64,000 nucleotides of DNA from contig NZ_JAASRS010000001.1 of the NCBI RefSeq assembly GCF_011761475.1, forward strand, positions 1,240,001 to 1,304,000. Reading direction: 5' to 3'. Positions 50,700-59,960 of this stretch are shown here, piece by piece. The DNA is from Saccharococcus thermophilus (GTDB lineage Bacteria > Bacillota > Bacilli > Bacillales > Anoxybacillaceae). The notes below the pieces were generated by a model. It had not been told where the DNA came from, made no database searches, and worked only from the letters and a program-made list of their open reading frames with translations. Every line of letters starts with the position of its first letter. Within the stretch, counting starts at the first letter, position 1. Made by a program: the position numbers and the translations under genes.

Positions 50700-51956
50700 A
50701 TGGGTTCTTATATAAATCAACATGTATTAAACAATTTGTTTTATATTTTAGTAAGCGTATTTGTTTTTTATTTTATTTATGACCACGGGGAGATATTTAA
50801 AAAACAAACATCATACAGAAATACTCTCCTTGCCATTTGCATGGGGTTTCCGATCATTTTATGCATGAAATTTCCGATTTACATTGATGAACGTTGCATC
50901 CATGATTTACGACAAATTCCTTTTCTTGTCGGCACGCTGTATGGTGGTGGAATCGTCGGCATTATTTTGTTCCTGATTTTGCTAGCTTCCCGCACTCTGA
51001 TTTACGGGTTTGAATATATTACCGCGGTTGTGTACACAACCATGTTTATTATTGCGGCTCTCGTTTCACCAACCTTTAAGGCATTAAAACGTTCAAGCAA
51101 ACTTTCTATGTCGGTCTGGTTAACCTTGTTTCTGGCGGTTCTCACCACATTTCTCGCCATCATCATCACCCAATTTCAAGTAACGGACTCTTATATTGTT
51201 TATTTCATTTTACTTCCTCCCATTGGAATGCTATTTGTCGTGTATACAATGGAAACATTAAAAGAAGCGATTATCATGCGCTCCAAACTAGTAAAAGTCG
51301 AGAAAATGGAAGTGGTGAGTCAACTCGCGGCGAGCATTTCACATGAAATTCGCAATCCATTAACTGTTGTCAAAGGATTTATTCAATTATTAAAAACTCC
51401 TTCTCTTTCACAAGACGCAAAAGATCGCTACATTCAAATTGCTTTAGACGAAATTAATCGAGCGGAAGCGATTATTAACGAATATTTAACCTTCGCCAAA
51501 CCAGCCTCGAACAAAGTGGAACGCCTGATGGTAGATGACCAGCTGCGAAAGGTAATTCAGATGTTGGCGCCAATGGCTCATATGCACTCGGTTGAAATTG
51601 TTGAGCAACTGCAACCCGCTGCGATTGTTGGAAACATTCAGTACTTTCAACAATGTTTTTTGAATTTGATAAAAAACAGCGTCGAAGCCATGCCAAATGG
51701 AGGGACATTGACGATTTCATCCTTCTTGCATGGAAATCATGTCATCATTACGATTAAAGACACAGGAGTGGGAATGACAACGGAACAAATGAATCGATTT
51801 GGTGAGCCATACTTTAGTACAAAAGAAAAGGGAACCGGTCTTGGAACCATGGTCGCGGTAAAGATGATTCAAACGATGCAGGGAACGTTGCATATTCAAA
51901 GCGAGGTTAATAAAGGAACCACGTTGACGATTACGTTTCCTAAAGCTGCGAACTGA
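50700..51956 (+). CDS. KinB-like sensor histidine kinase
   Basis: A 418-residue membrane kinase. Five to six helices occupy the first 195 residues (LPFLVGTLYGGGIVGIILFL fits a 5TMR-LYT/KinB-like sensor). HisKA follows with SQLAASISHEIRNPLTVVKGFIQLL (phospho-His), and HATPase_c has NLIKNSVEAM (N), DTGVGMT (G1) and GTGLGTMVAV (G2). No response regulator adjoins, as for the sporulation kinases that feed the Spo0 phosphorelay. ATG at 50700 follows GGGAG; the GTG at 50682 is too early. A TATAAT at about 50653 may be its -10. Confidence 0.88.
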   Translation: MGSYINQHVLNNLFYILVSVFVFYFIYDHGEIFKKQTSYRNTLLAICMGFPIILCMKFPIYIDERCIHDLRQIPFLVGTLYGGGIVGIILFLILLASRTLIYGFEYITAVVYTTMFIIAALVSPTFKALKRSSKLSMSVWLTLFLAVLTTFLAIIITQFQVTDSYIVYFILLPPIGMLFVVYTMETLKEAIIMRSKLVKVEKMEVVSQLAASISHEIRNPLTVVKGFIQLLKTPSLSQDAKDRYIQIALDEINRAEAIINEYLTFAKPASNKVERLMVDDQLRKVIQMLAPMAHMHSVEIVEQLQPAAIVGNIQYFQQCFLNLIKNSVEAMPNGGTLTISSFLHGNHVIITIKDTGVGMTTEQMNRFGEPYFSTKEKGTGLGTMVAVKMIQTMQGTLHIQSEVNKGTTLTITFPKAAN

Positions 51957-51966
51957 TTCTGTCAGT

Positions 51967-52004
51967 AAAAGAGGGATGTGGAGCTAATCCACATCCCTTT
52001 CTTA
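51967..52004. terminator. Bidirectional terminator after the kinase and EamA genes
   Basis: AAAGAGGGATGTGG / CCACATCCCTTTCT, 14-bp stem and 8-base loop. Confidence 0.8.
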
Positions 52005-52931
52005 TGTTATAGATGTCGAGTTGGAAGATTGTCTCTCTTTTTTTGGAGACAATAAAAGAACGGTCACCATAATGCAAGCGGCTCCAACGGCTTGAAACAG
52101 ACCGAACGGGACATGCAAAAAAGCAATCGAGGCTACTACGGCTGATAGCGGCTCAACGCTAGATAGCAAGCTTGATTCCGTCGGCGATAAGTAGCGGATG
52201 CTTTCGATAAATAATAAAAACGCAAATAAAGTGCCGAATACAACGACAAACACGATAAGCAGCCATGTCTCCACATCCCAGCGCACTTCCGGCAGAGGAA
52301 AAGGTGGAAAAACGAAACACATGCCTCCCCCGCCGATGACCATTCCCCAGCCGACAACGAGGATGGAGTGCCACTTTTTCAGCATCTGTGCCGAAGATAA
52401 CGTATAAAATGCTAAGGCAACACCAGAAAGAACTCCCCAAAAGACAGATATAAATGGCACTTTTAATTCCCCGGTTGAACCGTTTGTAATTAATAGAAAA
52501 GTCCCTAAAAGAGCCAATACAATTGCAAGCGCCACTTCTTTCGTCGGACGATGCTTTTGAGCCACCATGACGTATAACACGATATAGACAGGAGCTAAAT
52601 ATTGCAATAATGTCGCCGTAGCGGCATTGCCTGTGGCGATCGATGCAAAGTACGTATATTGCACTCCAAGCATGCCGAAAAACCCAAACAATAGTAAGCT
52701 TACGATGCTTTTGGCGTTGGCCCAGATCGACAATATCGCCATCCGTTTGCATGCCGCAAACAATAGCAACGCACTTCCCGCCATTATCATTCGCACCACG
52801 ACAAGCCATTCTGCGGTTATTTGCTTTTCCTGAAATAACACTTGCGCCGCTGTTCCTGATAATCCCCAAAGCGTTGCACCGGTGATAACCATCAATAGTC
52901 CTTTTATTCGATTAGAGACTTGTGCGAACAT
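52002..52931 (-). CDS. EamA-family (DMT) transporter, second of a pair
   Basis: A 309-residue drug/metabolite transporter with ten helices in two EamA repeats (GLLMVITGATLWGLSGTAAQVLF and LLSGVALAFYTLSSAQML at the repeat starts). Such carriers export amino acids or other metabolites; substrate unknown. The start at 52931 (MFAQVSNRIKG) follows GAAGGGGAGAATC and overlaps the preceding EamA stop by 20 bp. Confidence 0.88.
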   Translation of the reverse strand: MFAQVSNRIKGLLMVITGATLWGLSGTAAQVLFQEKQITAEWLVVVRMIMAGSALLLFAACKRMAILSIWANAKSIVSLLLFGFFGMLGVQYTYFASIATGNAATATLLQYLAPVYIVLYVMVAQKHRPTKEVALAIVLALLGTFLLITNGSTGELKVPFISVFWGVLSGVALAFYTLSSAQMLKKWHSILVVGWGMVIGGGGMCFVFPPFPLPEVRWDVETWLLIVFVVVFGTLFAFLLFIESIRYLSPTESSLLSSVEPLSAVVASIAFLHVPFGLFQAVGAACIMVTVLLLSPKKERQSSNSTSIT

Positions 52932-53847
52932 GATTCTCCCCTTCTTTTGACTGATGTTGATGGATAGGAGGCATAACGGCAATAAACACCCCTATGATAA
53001 TCAGCAACCCACCTAAATAAAACGAAGCGGTTATCTGTTCATGTAAAAACAAAAAACCAAACACAGTGCCGACGAGCGGCTGAAAAAAGAAAAATAACGA
53101 GCCAATCCCGGCATCCATCATTTCCATTCCTTTATTCCAAAGAAAAAACGCTCCTGCGGTTGAAACAACGCCGAGATAAAGGATCCCCAATATGACCGGC
53201 GTGCTCGGAAGGAAGATTTCTTGTTCTTGCAGCTCCCAAATCATGACGGGCGTTGTAAATAACAAAGCAAAAAAGATCGCATAAGTCGTAATGATTAAGA
53301 TGGAAAAACGGCTCGATGCGACTTTCACATAGACCGATAAAAGCGCCCATGTCAGCGCCGCCCCAACTAACATCATATTTCCCCAAAACGATTGTCCCCC
53401 GCTATCGTCAAAACCGATGACGATGACAACCCCGATGGTAGCCAGCAAAAGAGCCATAACTTTTCTCAAGGTGACGGATTCGTTTAGGACAAATCTTGCG
53501 AACAAGACAATAAACGCCGGAGTTGCCGACGTGATTAACGCCCCTGTATGTGCATCAGATAATTTTGTTCCGATAAACTGCAAGGATATCGAAACAAAAT
53601 AACCGATAAAACCGATCCACCCTAGCAAAAGCCAATCTTGTTTTCGAATGGATATCCTCGTTTTTGTTTTATATTCATGAAATTTTAATATCCCAAATAA
53701 AACAACGAACGCGATGGCATAACGAAGCCAAACTAACGTAAACGGCGGAACAAAATCAAGGACGTATTTGCTGACGACGTACATTCCGCCCCAAATGCTT
53801 GCTGCCAAAGATAAACAGAAAGCGCCAAAAAATGTATTTTTCATCAT
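52912..53847 (-). CDS. EamA-family (DMT) transporter, first of a pair
   Basis: A 311-residue ten-helix DMT transporter: FGAFCLSLAASIWGGMYVVSKYVLDFVPPFTLVWLRYAIAF opens repeat 1, and GAALTWALLSVYVKVASSRFS opens repeat 2. It is not closely alike the second copy, so the two may form a heteromeric pair or have separate substrates. Start at 53847 (Met pair) with GGAGG eight bases upstream. A strong hairpin lies in its leader. Confidence 0.88.
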   Translation of the reverse strand: MMKNTFFGAFCLSLAASIWGGMYVVSKYVLDFVPPFTLVWLRYAIAFVVLFGILKFHEYKTKTRISIRKQDWLLLGWIGFIGYFVSISLQFIGTKLSDAHTGALITSATPAFIVLFARFVLNESVTLRKVMALLLATIGVVIVIGFDDSGGQSFWGNMMLVGAALTWALLSVYVKVASSRFSILIITTYAIFFALLFTTPVMIWELQEQEIFLPSTPVILGILYLGVVSTAGAFFLWNKGMEMMDAGIGSLFFFFQPLVGTVFGFLFLHEQITASFYLGGLLIIIGVFIAVMPPIHQHQSKEGENHVRTSL

Positions 53848-53888
53848 GAAACAAACCTCCGTCTTTATAGGGATTAAAACCTCATCCT

Positions 53889-53927
53889 TAAGACAAGGCG
53901 TGGTTATTGGCTGCTCGCCTCGTCTTA
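53889..53927 (-). promoter_or_regulatory. Strong stem-loop in the leader of the EamA pair
   Basis: TAAGAC-G-AGGCG / CGCCT-T-GTCTTA with a 15-base loop, ending 42 bases before the start codon and followed by a smaller GGAT...ATCC hairpin. No T-run follows, so it is not a standard terminator. The 307-base divergent interval 53848-54154 contains nothing else supported except the start region of the ger operon. Confidence 0.5.
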
Positions 53928-54154
53928 GAAACAAGCAGACGGTTGGTCGTTTTCCAATAAATCGAAATACATTCTCACCGTTCCCACCTTTTTTCTATAT
54001 CATTCCATTTTGTTTCATTGTATCAAATGATCGTCAAATACACATTACTATTTTTGCATATTATTCCATGTATGTTGCAAAAAAGAATAGGTATTCTGTT
54101 TTAGGAAAAAATAGTAACATGATTAGTAATTCATCCAAAAGAAAGGTGTCCGCC

Positions 54155-55240
54155 GTGAATAATACTCCGTTAAATACCGTTCAACTGGCTTGTGTGTTTA
54201 TGTTATCTATCGGGCTAATGAATCATGTCATCGTAGTCCCGTTGCTATTACAAGCAGCCGGTCGTGATGCATGGATTTCGTCAATCATAGCCCTTGCGGC
54301 ATTGCCACTATGGCTTCCGCTTTTGTATTTTGTCATGAAGCAATCCAATCAAATGAATATATTCTTATGGTTAAAAACAGAATTTAAAAGTGCCGTTGCA
54401 TATTTCGTGGCCATTCTTGGAAGCCTATTATTACTTGTTATCGGCTATGTTACACTCAACGACACGGTTACGTTTACTACTACTGCCTACTTAACGCGGA
54501 CACCCGATTGGGCCATTTTATTAATCTTAACAGTGATGTGCTTTTATAACGCATATCATGGCATCCCATCCATCGCAAAGACGGCGGTTATTCTTTTACC
54601 ATTTGTTTTTATTTTTGGGATTTTAGTTGCGATCGCAACTACGCCGCATAAAGATTATTCATTGTTAAAGCCAATCATGGAGAATGGCTTTACCCCTGTT
54701 TTCAAAGGAATGATCTATGCCGGTGCCGGATATGTGGAAATTTTTATTATTTTATTCATGCAACATCATCTTCAAACTCGTTTTTCTTTTAAAGCTCTTT
54801 TCATCATTAGTGTTCTCGCCGCAAGCTTAAGCATTGGTCCAACGATTGGCGCGATTATTGAATATGGACCGAAAGAAGCAACGAATTTACGTTACCCGGC
54901 CTTTGACGAATGGCGATTGATTAAATTAGGAACGTATATTGAATATCTCGATTTTCTTGCTGTTTATCAGTGGATGTCTGGAGCGTTTATCCGAATTTCC
55001 CTGGCTTCCGCGCTTATACCAGAGCTATTTCATGTAACGGATAAAAAAGCACGATTATGGATTCTGGCCGTTATTTATATCACTCTGTTTTTATTATCAT
55101 TGATTCCGATCAGCGACGACAAATTTTTAGATTTGCTATATCAATTGGTTCTGCCGCTTTCGCTACTATCCATTCTATCTCTCTCTTTGTTCATTGGGAT
55201 ATTGGCACTCATTTCATATTTAAAGAAGAGGAGAGCTTAA
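54155..55240 (+). CDS. Spore germination protein, GerAB family permease (operon 2)
   Basis: A 361-residue ten-helix permease: NTVQLACVFMLSIGLMNHVIVVPLLLQAAGRDAWISSI and KPIMENGFTPVFKGMIYAGAGYVEIFIIL are GerB landmarks. A GTG at 54155 is taken as start because AGAAAGGTG lies six bases before it; the ATG at 54119 is a weaker option, and longer frames run into the divergent leader. First gene of a B-A-C ordered operon. Sequence similarity to the operon 1 permease is low, which points to a different germinant. Confidence 0.88.
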   Translation: MNNTPLNTVQLACVFMLSIGLMNHVIVVPLLLQAAGRDAWISSIIALAALPLWLPLLYFVMKQSNQMNIFLWLKTEFKSAVAYFVAILGSLLLLVIGYVTLNDTVTFTTTAYLTRTPDWAILLILTVMCFYNAYHGIPSIAKTAVILLPFVFIFGILVAIATTPHKDYSLLKPIMENGFTPVFKGMIYAGAGYVEIFIILFMQHHLQTRFSFKALFIISVLAASLSIGPTIGAIIEYGPKEATNLRYPAFDEWRLIKLGTYIEYLDFLAVYQWMSGAFIRISLASALIPELFHVTDKKARLWILAVIYITLFLLSLIPISDDKFLDLLYQLVLPLSLLSILSLSLFIGILALISYLKKRRA

Positions 55241-55242
55241 TC

Positions 55243-56769
55243 ATGCAAATTCCTTCCAGAGCGCCGCAAGTCAGAAATAATCCAAATGATCATAGCGGAC
55301 AGGAAACACTCATCATTTCCGAGCAAACGTTGCGCGATCATTTTTCTCATTGTAAAGATGTCGCGATTCTTACCTCGACGATTCAACCGGCAAAAACCGC
55401 AAGCGGCACGCTTACCTTAGTGTTTGTCTATTGTGAGGAGCTGTGTGACTCTCAGCAGATGAAACAGGTCATATTTCCAATGTTTCGCGAAATGTGCCGC
55501 GAATATCCTTGCCAGTCGGTGGAGGAAATTGAAACAAACAAACTGATGCCAATGGAATTGCTTGGAAAAGAAGTGCTGATCGATGATCTGAACTATCTTC
55601 TCTTTAGCGGTGATTTATTAATCTACTTTCAAGAAGCGGATGTTTTATATTCCCTTACGCTTGCCAATCCACCGAACCGCGACCCGGAAGAGCCGAACAC
55701 GGAGGTGTCGATCCGCGGTCCGAAAGACGGTTTTATTGAGGAAATTTCGAAAAACGTCGCGCTCATCCGTAAGCGGATCAAATCCCATAAGCTCTGTTAT
55801 GAACAATTTATCGTCGGAACAAGAAGCCAAACAAAAGTGGGATTAATGTACATTGACGACATCGCCAATCCCGAAATGATTCATGAGGTAAAAAAAAGAA
55901 TTTTACAGGTAAATATTGATTCTCTTACGAGCACCAATCAGTTGGAAGAGCAGATTGGCGATAAACGGTTCTCGCTGTTTCCGTTATTTGCCTACACAGG
56001 ACGGCCGGATTTTGCAGTGAATTGTTTATTAAATGGAAGATTTATCATCCTGCTAGACGGTGCTCCCACCGTCATTATTGGTCCAGGAAACTTATTGTTT
56101 TTACTAAATACATCGGAAGATAACGTTACATCACCTTTCTTCGTCATTTTTCAGAGATTCCTTCGCACCATGGGAATTTCCGTGTCTATTTATTTACCTG
56201 GATTTTGGGTCGCGTTATTATCGTTTCACCCAGAAGAAGTGCCATTCACTCTCTTAGGAACGGTTGCGCTTTCCAGGCAAGGAGTGCCGTTGCCTGTTCC
56301 ACTAGAAACGTTCATCATGGTGGGGTTGTTCGAGATCTTTAAAGAAGCGGGCATGCGCTTGCCGTTAGCGATTGGGCAAACGTTATCGGTTGTCGGCGGA
56401 TTGATTATTGGACAATCGGCTGTCAACGCTGGCTTAGCCACACCAGGAAGCCTTGTTGTTGCGGCCATTTCCGTTATCGCCACGTTTACATTAGTGAATC
56501 AAAACTTGGCGGGAACCGTGACGTTATTGCGTTTTATTGTCTTAGCCGCTTCTTCTGCACTAGGGTTTTTTGGGTTTATCGCTTCTTTATTTATAATTTT
56601 AACATACACGGCAAATTTAACCATATTTGGAATTCCGTATCTTACTCCGCTCTCTCCTCCAACCAGGGATATTTTCAAAGTCTTAATCCCGAATGGATGG
56701 AAAAAATTCAAAAAGAGAGCAGATTTGCTAAAACCGCAGGACGATACACCAAGGGGGGAAGCGAATTGA
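55243..56769 (+). CDS. Spore germination receptor subunit, GerAA family (operon 2)
   Basis: A 508-residue GerA protein: soluble N-terminal half with IRGPKDGFIEEISKNVALIRKRIKSHKLCYE and GLMYIDDIANPEMIHEVKKRI, then membrane half with VPLPVPLETFIMVGLFEIFKEAGMRLPLAIGQTLSVVGGLIIGQSAVNAG. It lacks the long basic N-terminus of the operon 1 copy. ATG 2 bases after the GerB stop with AGAGGAGAG upstream. Its stop overlaps the next start (TTGA). Confidence 0.94.
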   Translation: MQIPSRAPQVRNNPNDHSGQETLIISEQTLRDHFSHCKDVAILTSTIQPAKTASGTLTLVFVYCEELCDSQQMKQVIFPMFREMCREYPCQSVEEIETNKLMPMELLGKEVLIDDLNYLLFSGDLLIYFQEADVLYSLTLANPPNRDPEEPNTEVSIRGPKDGFIEEISKNVALIRKRIKSHKLCYEQFIVGTRSQTKVGLMYIDDIANPEMIHEVKKRILQVNIDSLTSTNQLEEQIGDKRFSLFPLFAYTGRPDFAVNCLLNGRFIILLDGAPTVIIGPGNLLFLLNTSEDNVTSPFFVIFQRFLRTMGISVSIYLPGFWVALLSFHPEEVPFTLLGTVALSRQGVPLPVPLETFIMVGLFEIFKEAGMRLPLAIGQTLSVVGGLIIGQSAVNAGLATPGSLVVAAISVIATFTLVNQNLAGTVTLLRFIVLAASSALGFFGFIASLFIILTYTANLTIFGIPYLTPLSPPTRDIFKVLIPNGWKKFKKRADLLKPQDDTPRGEAN

Positions 56770-57908
56770 ATTTCAAACCCGCCTTTCCCTTTATCATCTC
56801 TATATTCTTGTTAACAGGCTGCTGGGGAGCGCGCAATATTGATCATCTTGTTTATATTGATGCAATAGGTGTTGATTATAAGGATCATCATTTTATCGTT
56901 TATGTGCAGCTCATTAGCTTTATCGGATTGGCGAAAGTCGAGACTGGAGGCACCCAAGAAAAAACCTCCGTTGCCGTTGGAAGATTCACAGGCGAAACGT
57001 TTAATATTGCAACCGATAAGTTGTATACTTCTATTCAACGAATGGTATCATGGGGGCATGTGAAAAGTATCGTGTTTACAAAAAGAGCGCTTAAGAAAGC
57101 AGTACTGCAAGACGTCTTAGACCTTATAACCCGATATAACGAAATTAGGCCTACACTATGGGTTTATGCGACAGATGAGCCATTAAAAAAAATTTTTGAG
57201 GCAACACCACTTTTGCATACAACTCCATTCTATTCTTTGTTATCCAATCCTGAGGAGCTTTTTCAACAAAGTTCATTTATTCGGCCGATCCGCTTACATC
57301 GCTTTATCGCTGATATGAATGAAACTTCCAAAACAGCGCGACTTCCTTATCTCAACATTACTACGCGCAATTGGGCGGAAGATAAAAAAGAAAAACCGAT
57401 GTTAAATGTAAAAGGAATTTGCTTTGTTGACCATTATGAGCTTCAACAATGTATCGATCGTTCCAAGTTGCTGGGAATCAGGTGGATGGAAAAAGATATA
57501 AGCAGAACTCCTATTTATGTAAAAAAAGGAAACAAAGTGGTCGCATCGATCGTCATTCTTAAACCTAAACCCAAAATTTCCTACCAAATCAAAGGAAATA
57601 CTCCCGTGTTTAACATCAAGGTATCCGGCAAAGGAAGTGTAGTGGAGTTAAGAGAAAAATTAACGGAAAAACAATTAATTCGCTTGGCGCAAAAAACGGT
57701 GGAAGAGGAAATAAGAAGCCTCTACAAGTTGGGGCTGAAATACGATATGGATATCCTTAACCTCTCTGAAGCGATGTATCGCCAAAAACCGGAAGATTGG
57801 AAGAAGTTTTCCAAAAGCGGAAAGATTCCATTAACAGACGAAAATTTAAAAAAGATTAAAGTAAAAATTTCCATTGATACGTCTGGAAAAGAGAAATTTA
57901 GACAGTGA
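56766..57908 (+). CDS. Spore germination lipoprotein, GerAC family (operon 2)
   Basis: A 380-residue lipoprotein. A TTG at 56766 overlaps the GerA stop (TTGA) and has AAGGGGGGAAGCG upstream, so it is chosen; the signal peptide and lipobox follow (FPFIISIFLLTGCWGARN). Further motifs: HLVYIDAIGVDYKDHHFIVYVQLI and, near the end, YDMDILNLSEAMYRQKPEDWKKFSKSG, fitting GerAC. It completes operon 2. Confidence 0.92.
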   Translation: MNFKPAFPFIISIFLLTGCWGARNIDHLVYIDAIGVDYKDHHFIVYVQLISFIGLAKVETGGTQEKTSVAVGRFTGETFNIATDKLYTSIQRMVSWGHVKSIVFTKRALKKAVLQDVLDLITRYNEIRPTLWVYATDEPLKKIFEATPLLHTTPFYSLLSNPEELFQQSSFIRPIRLHRFIADMNETSKTARLPYLNITTRNWAEDKKEKPMLNVKGICFVDHYELQQCIDRSKLLGIRWMEKDISRTPIYVKKGNKVVASIVILKPKPKISYQIKGNTPVFNIKVSGKGSVVELREKLTEKQLIRLAQKTVEEEIRSLYKLGLKYDMDILNLSEAMYRQKPEDWKKFSKSGKIPLTDENLKKIKVKISIDTSGKEKFRQ

Positions 57909-57950
57909 TGCATCTTCGATCATTTTTGGCTAGAACGTAAACATATGTTA

Positions 57951-57978
57951 TTGCAATCACCTTCAAATGGATTATAAT
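57951..57978 (+). promoter_or_regulatory. Promoter before the MFS pump gene
   Basis: TTGCAA (57951-57956), 16 bases, TATAAT (57973-57978). Transcription would start near 57985, upstream of the hairpin at 57998. Confidence 0.55.
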
Positions 57979-57997
57979 GGAATAAAGAATAAATGGC

Positions 57998-58029
57998 TCC
58001 CTTCGCTTTCCACGAAGGGGATTTTTTTT
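57998..58029 (+). terminator. Terminator/attenuator between GerAC gene and the MFS pump gene
   Basis: TCCCTTCG / CGAAGGGGA stem with 7-base loop and T8. It ends the ger operon but also lies inside the leader of the next gene, 25 bases before its ATG. Confidence 0.75.
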
Positions 58030-58053
58030 GAAAACGATAAGGGGGATGGAGAA

Positions 58054-59265
58054 ATGCAAGTGAATGTCCAACGTGTCACGGGGGTGCAAACAACCGTATA
58101 TCCCATTTTAATCGCAATTAGTGTAGGCCATCTATTGAATGATTCGATGCAAGCGGTTATTCCGGCGTTGTTTCCGATTTTAGAAAGATCCATGAATTTA
58201 TCGTATACCCAAATTGGATGGATCGCTTTTACCCTAAATATGACTTCTTCGGTGATGCAACCGGTTGTTGGCTTTTTTACGGACCGAACCCCCTCTCCTT
58301 ACTTCCTACCGCTTGGAATGGCAGCGAGCTTGCTTGGCATGGTGGGGCTTGCGTTTGCGCCACATTTTTTCTTTGTTTTATTATCCGTCTTGTTTGTTGG
58401 GTTCGGTTCAGCGATTTTTCATCCGGAAGGATCACGCGTTGTATATTTTGCCGCGGGGGCAAGAAGGGGATTCGCCCAATCCATTTACCAAGTGGGTGGG
58501 AATACGGGAAATGCCCTTGCTCCACTGTTTACGGCACTGATTTTTGTTCCATTTGGGCAAAAAGGCGCGGTTTGGTTCACTGTTATTGCTGCTTTTGGCA
58601 TCGTCCTTTTGTTTCGCGTGTCACGATGGTATTCTAACCGCCTTGAACAATACGGAACCGTTCGCAAACAGGCAAAGGACGACAAAGCGAGACCAAGCCA
58701 ACGACCAAATATCATCTTTGCTTTATCGCTACTAATCTTTTTAGTGTTTGCGCGGTCATGGTATTCCGCTGGCATTTCCAACTATTATCAATTTTATTTG
58801 ATGAAACATTATCATGTGCCGATTCAAGAAGCACAGGTTTATTTATTTGTATTTATGATCGCCGGAGCCATCGGTACATTTGTAGGCGGACCGCTAGCGG
58901 ATCGATTCGGAAAACGAAATTTGATGTTGTTTTCGACACTCGGCACCGCACCGTTTGCCCTCATGCTTCCGTATCTTCCGCTTGCATGGATACTTCCTGT
59001 CGTTTTTCTTGCTGGGTTTATTTTATCATTAAGTTTTTCTACATTTGTCGTGTATGCTCAAGAATTGCTTCCCGGAAATGTCGGCATGGCGTCGGGGCTG
59101 ATCGTTGGGCTGGCGTTTGGGATGGGAGCACTTGGGGCTGTTGTTCTTGGAAAAATTGCTGATTTGTATAATTTAAACATTCTTATGATATTGTGCAGCT
59201 TCCTTCCGTTGCTTGGGGTGCTCACATGGTGGCTGCCAAAAGAAAAATCGCTCGTTTCCCAATAG
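58054..59265 (+). CDS. MFS transporter, fosmidomycin-resistance (Fsr) type
   Basis: A 403-residue twelve-helix MFS protein. SVGHLLNDSMQAVIPALFPILE and GWIAFTLNMTSSVMQPVVGFFTDRTPSPYFLPLGM (motif A region), HPEGSRVVYFAAGARRGFAQSIYQVGGNTGNALAPL, are signature segments of Fsr/YfnC-like pumps. E. coli Fsr exports fosmidomycin; the natural substrate is unknown. ATG at 58054 follows AAGGGGGATGG; the longer frame passes through the upstream hairpin and is rejected. Confidence 0.9.
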   Translation: MQVNVQRVTGVQTTVYPILIAISVGHLLNDSMQAVIPALFPILERSMNLSYTQIGWIAFTLNMTSSVMQPVVGFFTDRTPSPYFLPLGMAASLLGMVGLAFAPHFFFVLLSVLFVGFGSAIFHPEGSRVVYFAAGARRGFAQSIYQVGGNTGNALAPLFTALIFVPFGQKGAVWFTVIAAFGIVLLFRVSRWYSNRLEQYGTVRKQAKDDKARPSQRPNIIFALSLLIFLVFARSWYSAGISNYYQFYLMKHYHVPIQEAQVYLFVFMIAGAIGTFVGGPLADRFGKRNLMLFSTLGTAPFALMLPYLPLAWILPVVFLAGFILSLSFSTFVVYAQELLPGNVGMASGLIVGLAFGMGALGAVVLGKIADLYNLNILMILCSFLPLLGVLTWWLPKEKSLVSQ

Positions 59266-59270
59266 GCGAA

Positions 59271-59303
59271 AAGGCTGTCTCCGTGAGAAACGAAGACAGC
59301 CTT
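59271..59303 (+). terminator. Terminator after the MFS pump gene
   Basis: AAGGCTGTCT / AGACAGCCTT with a 13-base loop; the T tract is short, so strength is uncertain. Confidence 0.6.
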
Positions 59304-59396
59304 CATTGGTTTGTAGCATTCATCGAGCAATGATCATGTTACCCGTATCACGATTCATAGAACATGCTGGGGTGAACACCTTGCCCTAAACTGCCC

Positions 59397-59612
59397 TTAC
59401 TCCACTTCTTGCACTTCCTCAAAATAGTCTTTATAAAATCCGCCGATTTTCCCTGTATTATCAATGACAAAATAAAATTCTTCTGTTTCGTTTTTTACTT
59501 CATATGTTTTTCCTGGTGTTAACACATTATTAACAATGTATTTTTCCGCGTTGGTATGTACACATTTCACCTTTTTTAACGTTGGGCGTTTTAACCAAGT
59601 GTGATGAATCAT
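59397..59612 (-). CDS. Small conserved protein (DUF6501-like)
   Basis: A 71-residue protein: MIHHTWLKRPTLKKVKCVHTNAEKYIV... then LTPGKTYEVKNETEEFYFVIDN and GFYKDYFEEV. The SH3-like pattern (TPGK.YEV.NETEEFYFV.D..G..GGFYK.YF) is common in Bacillaceae small proteins that I recall as DUF6501; the label is tentative. Start at 59612 follows AAAAAAGGAGAG. No functional partner nearby. Confidence 0.7.
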   Translation of the reverse strand: MIHHTWLKRPTLKKVKCVHTNAEKYIVNNVLTPGKTYEVKNETEEFYFVIDNTGKIGGFYKDYFEEVQEVE

Positions 59613-59754
59613 GTTCGACTCTCCTTTTTTTGTCATTACTACTCCCATTTTAGCGATATTTCGATTTGGCTGCAATATCAATTAATTTTCGATGAATGGG
59701 AGTGCGGTTGGGCATGCTATGGATGAAAGTCTTTAAAATAAAGGAGGAATCACG

Positions 59755-59928
59755 ATGGACAAACATTCAAACGAGCGTCAATTCCAACAAGACATCAAGC
59801 AATACAACATGGATAATATAATCAATGCGCCAAAAGATTACGTATATCGAGTCGGATACGAAGCATCAAGCGGCAATCCTACCGGCGACCATGATGTTGC
59901 GAAAAAAACACGGGAATTCAAAGAATAA
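59755..59928 (+). CDS. 57-residue hydrophilic small protein
   Basis: ATG at 59755 follows a full SD (AAAGGAGGAATCACG) and opens MDKHSNERQFQQDIKQYNMD, continuing NAPKDYVYRVGYEASSGNP and ending TREFKE. Polar and likely partly disordered, without hydrophobic segments. Not recognised. A symmetrical terminator lies at its stop. The SD and spacing make it probably real. Confidence 0.6.
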   Translation: MDKHSNERQFQQDIKQYNMDNIINAPKDYVYRVGYEASSGNPTGDHDVAKKTREFKE

Positions 59929-59960
59929 CCAGAATACCCTTTATAAAGGGATTCTGGTTT
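59927..59960. terminator. Bidirectional terminator
   Basis: AACCAGAATACCCT / AGGGATTCTGGTTT, 14-bp stem with a 6-base loop; serves the small plus-strand gene and the NETI gene. Confidence 0.8.
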
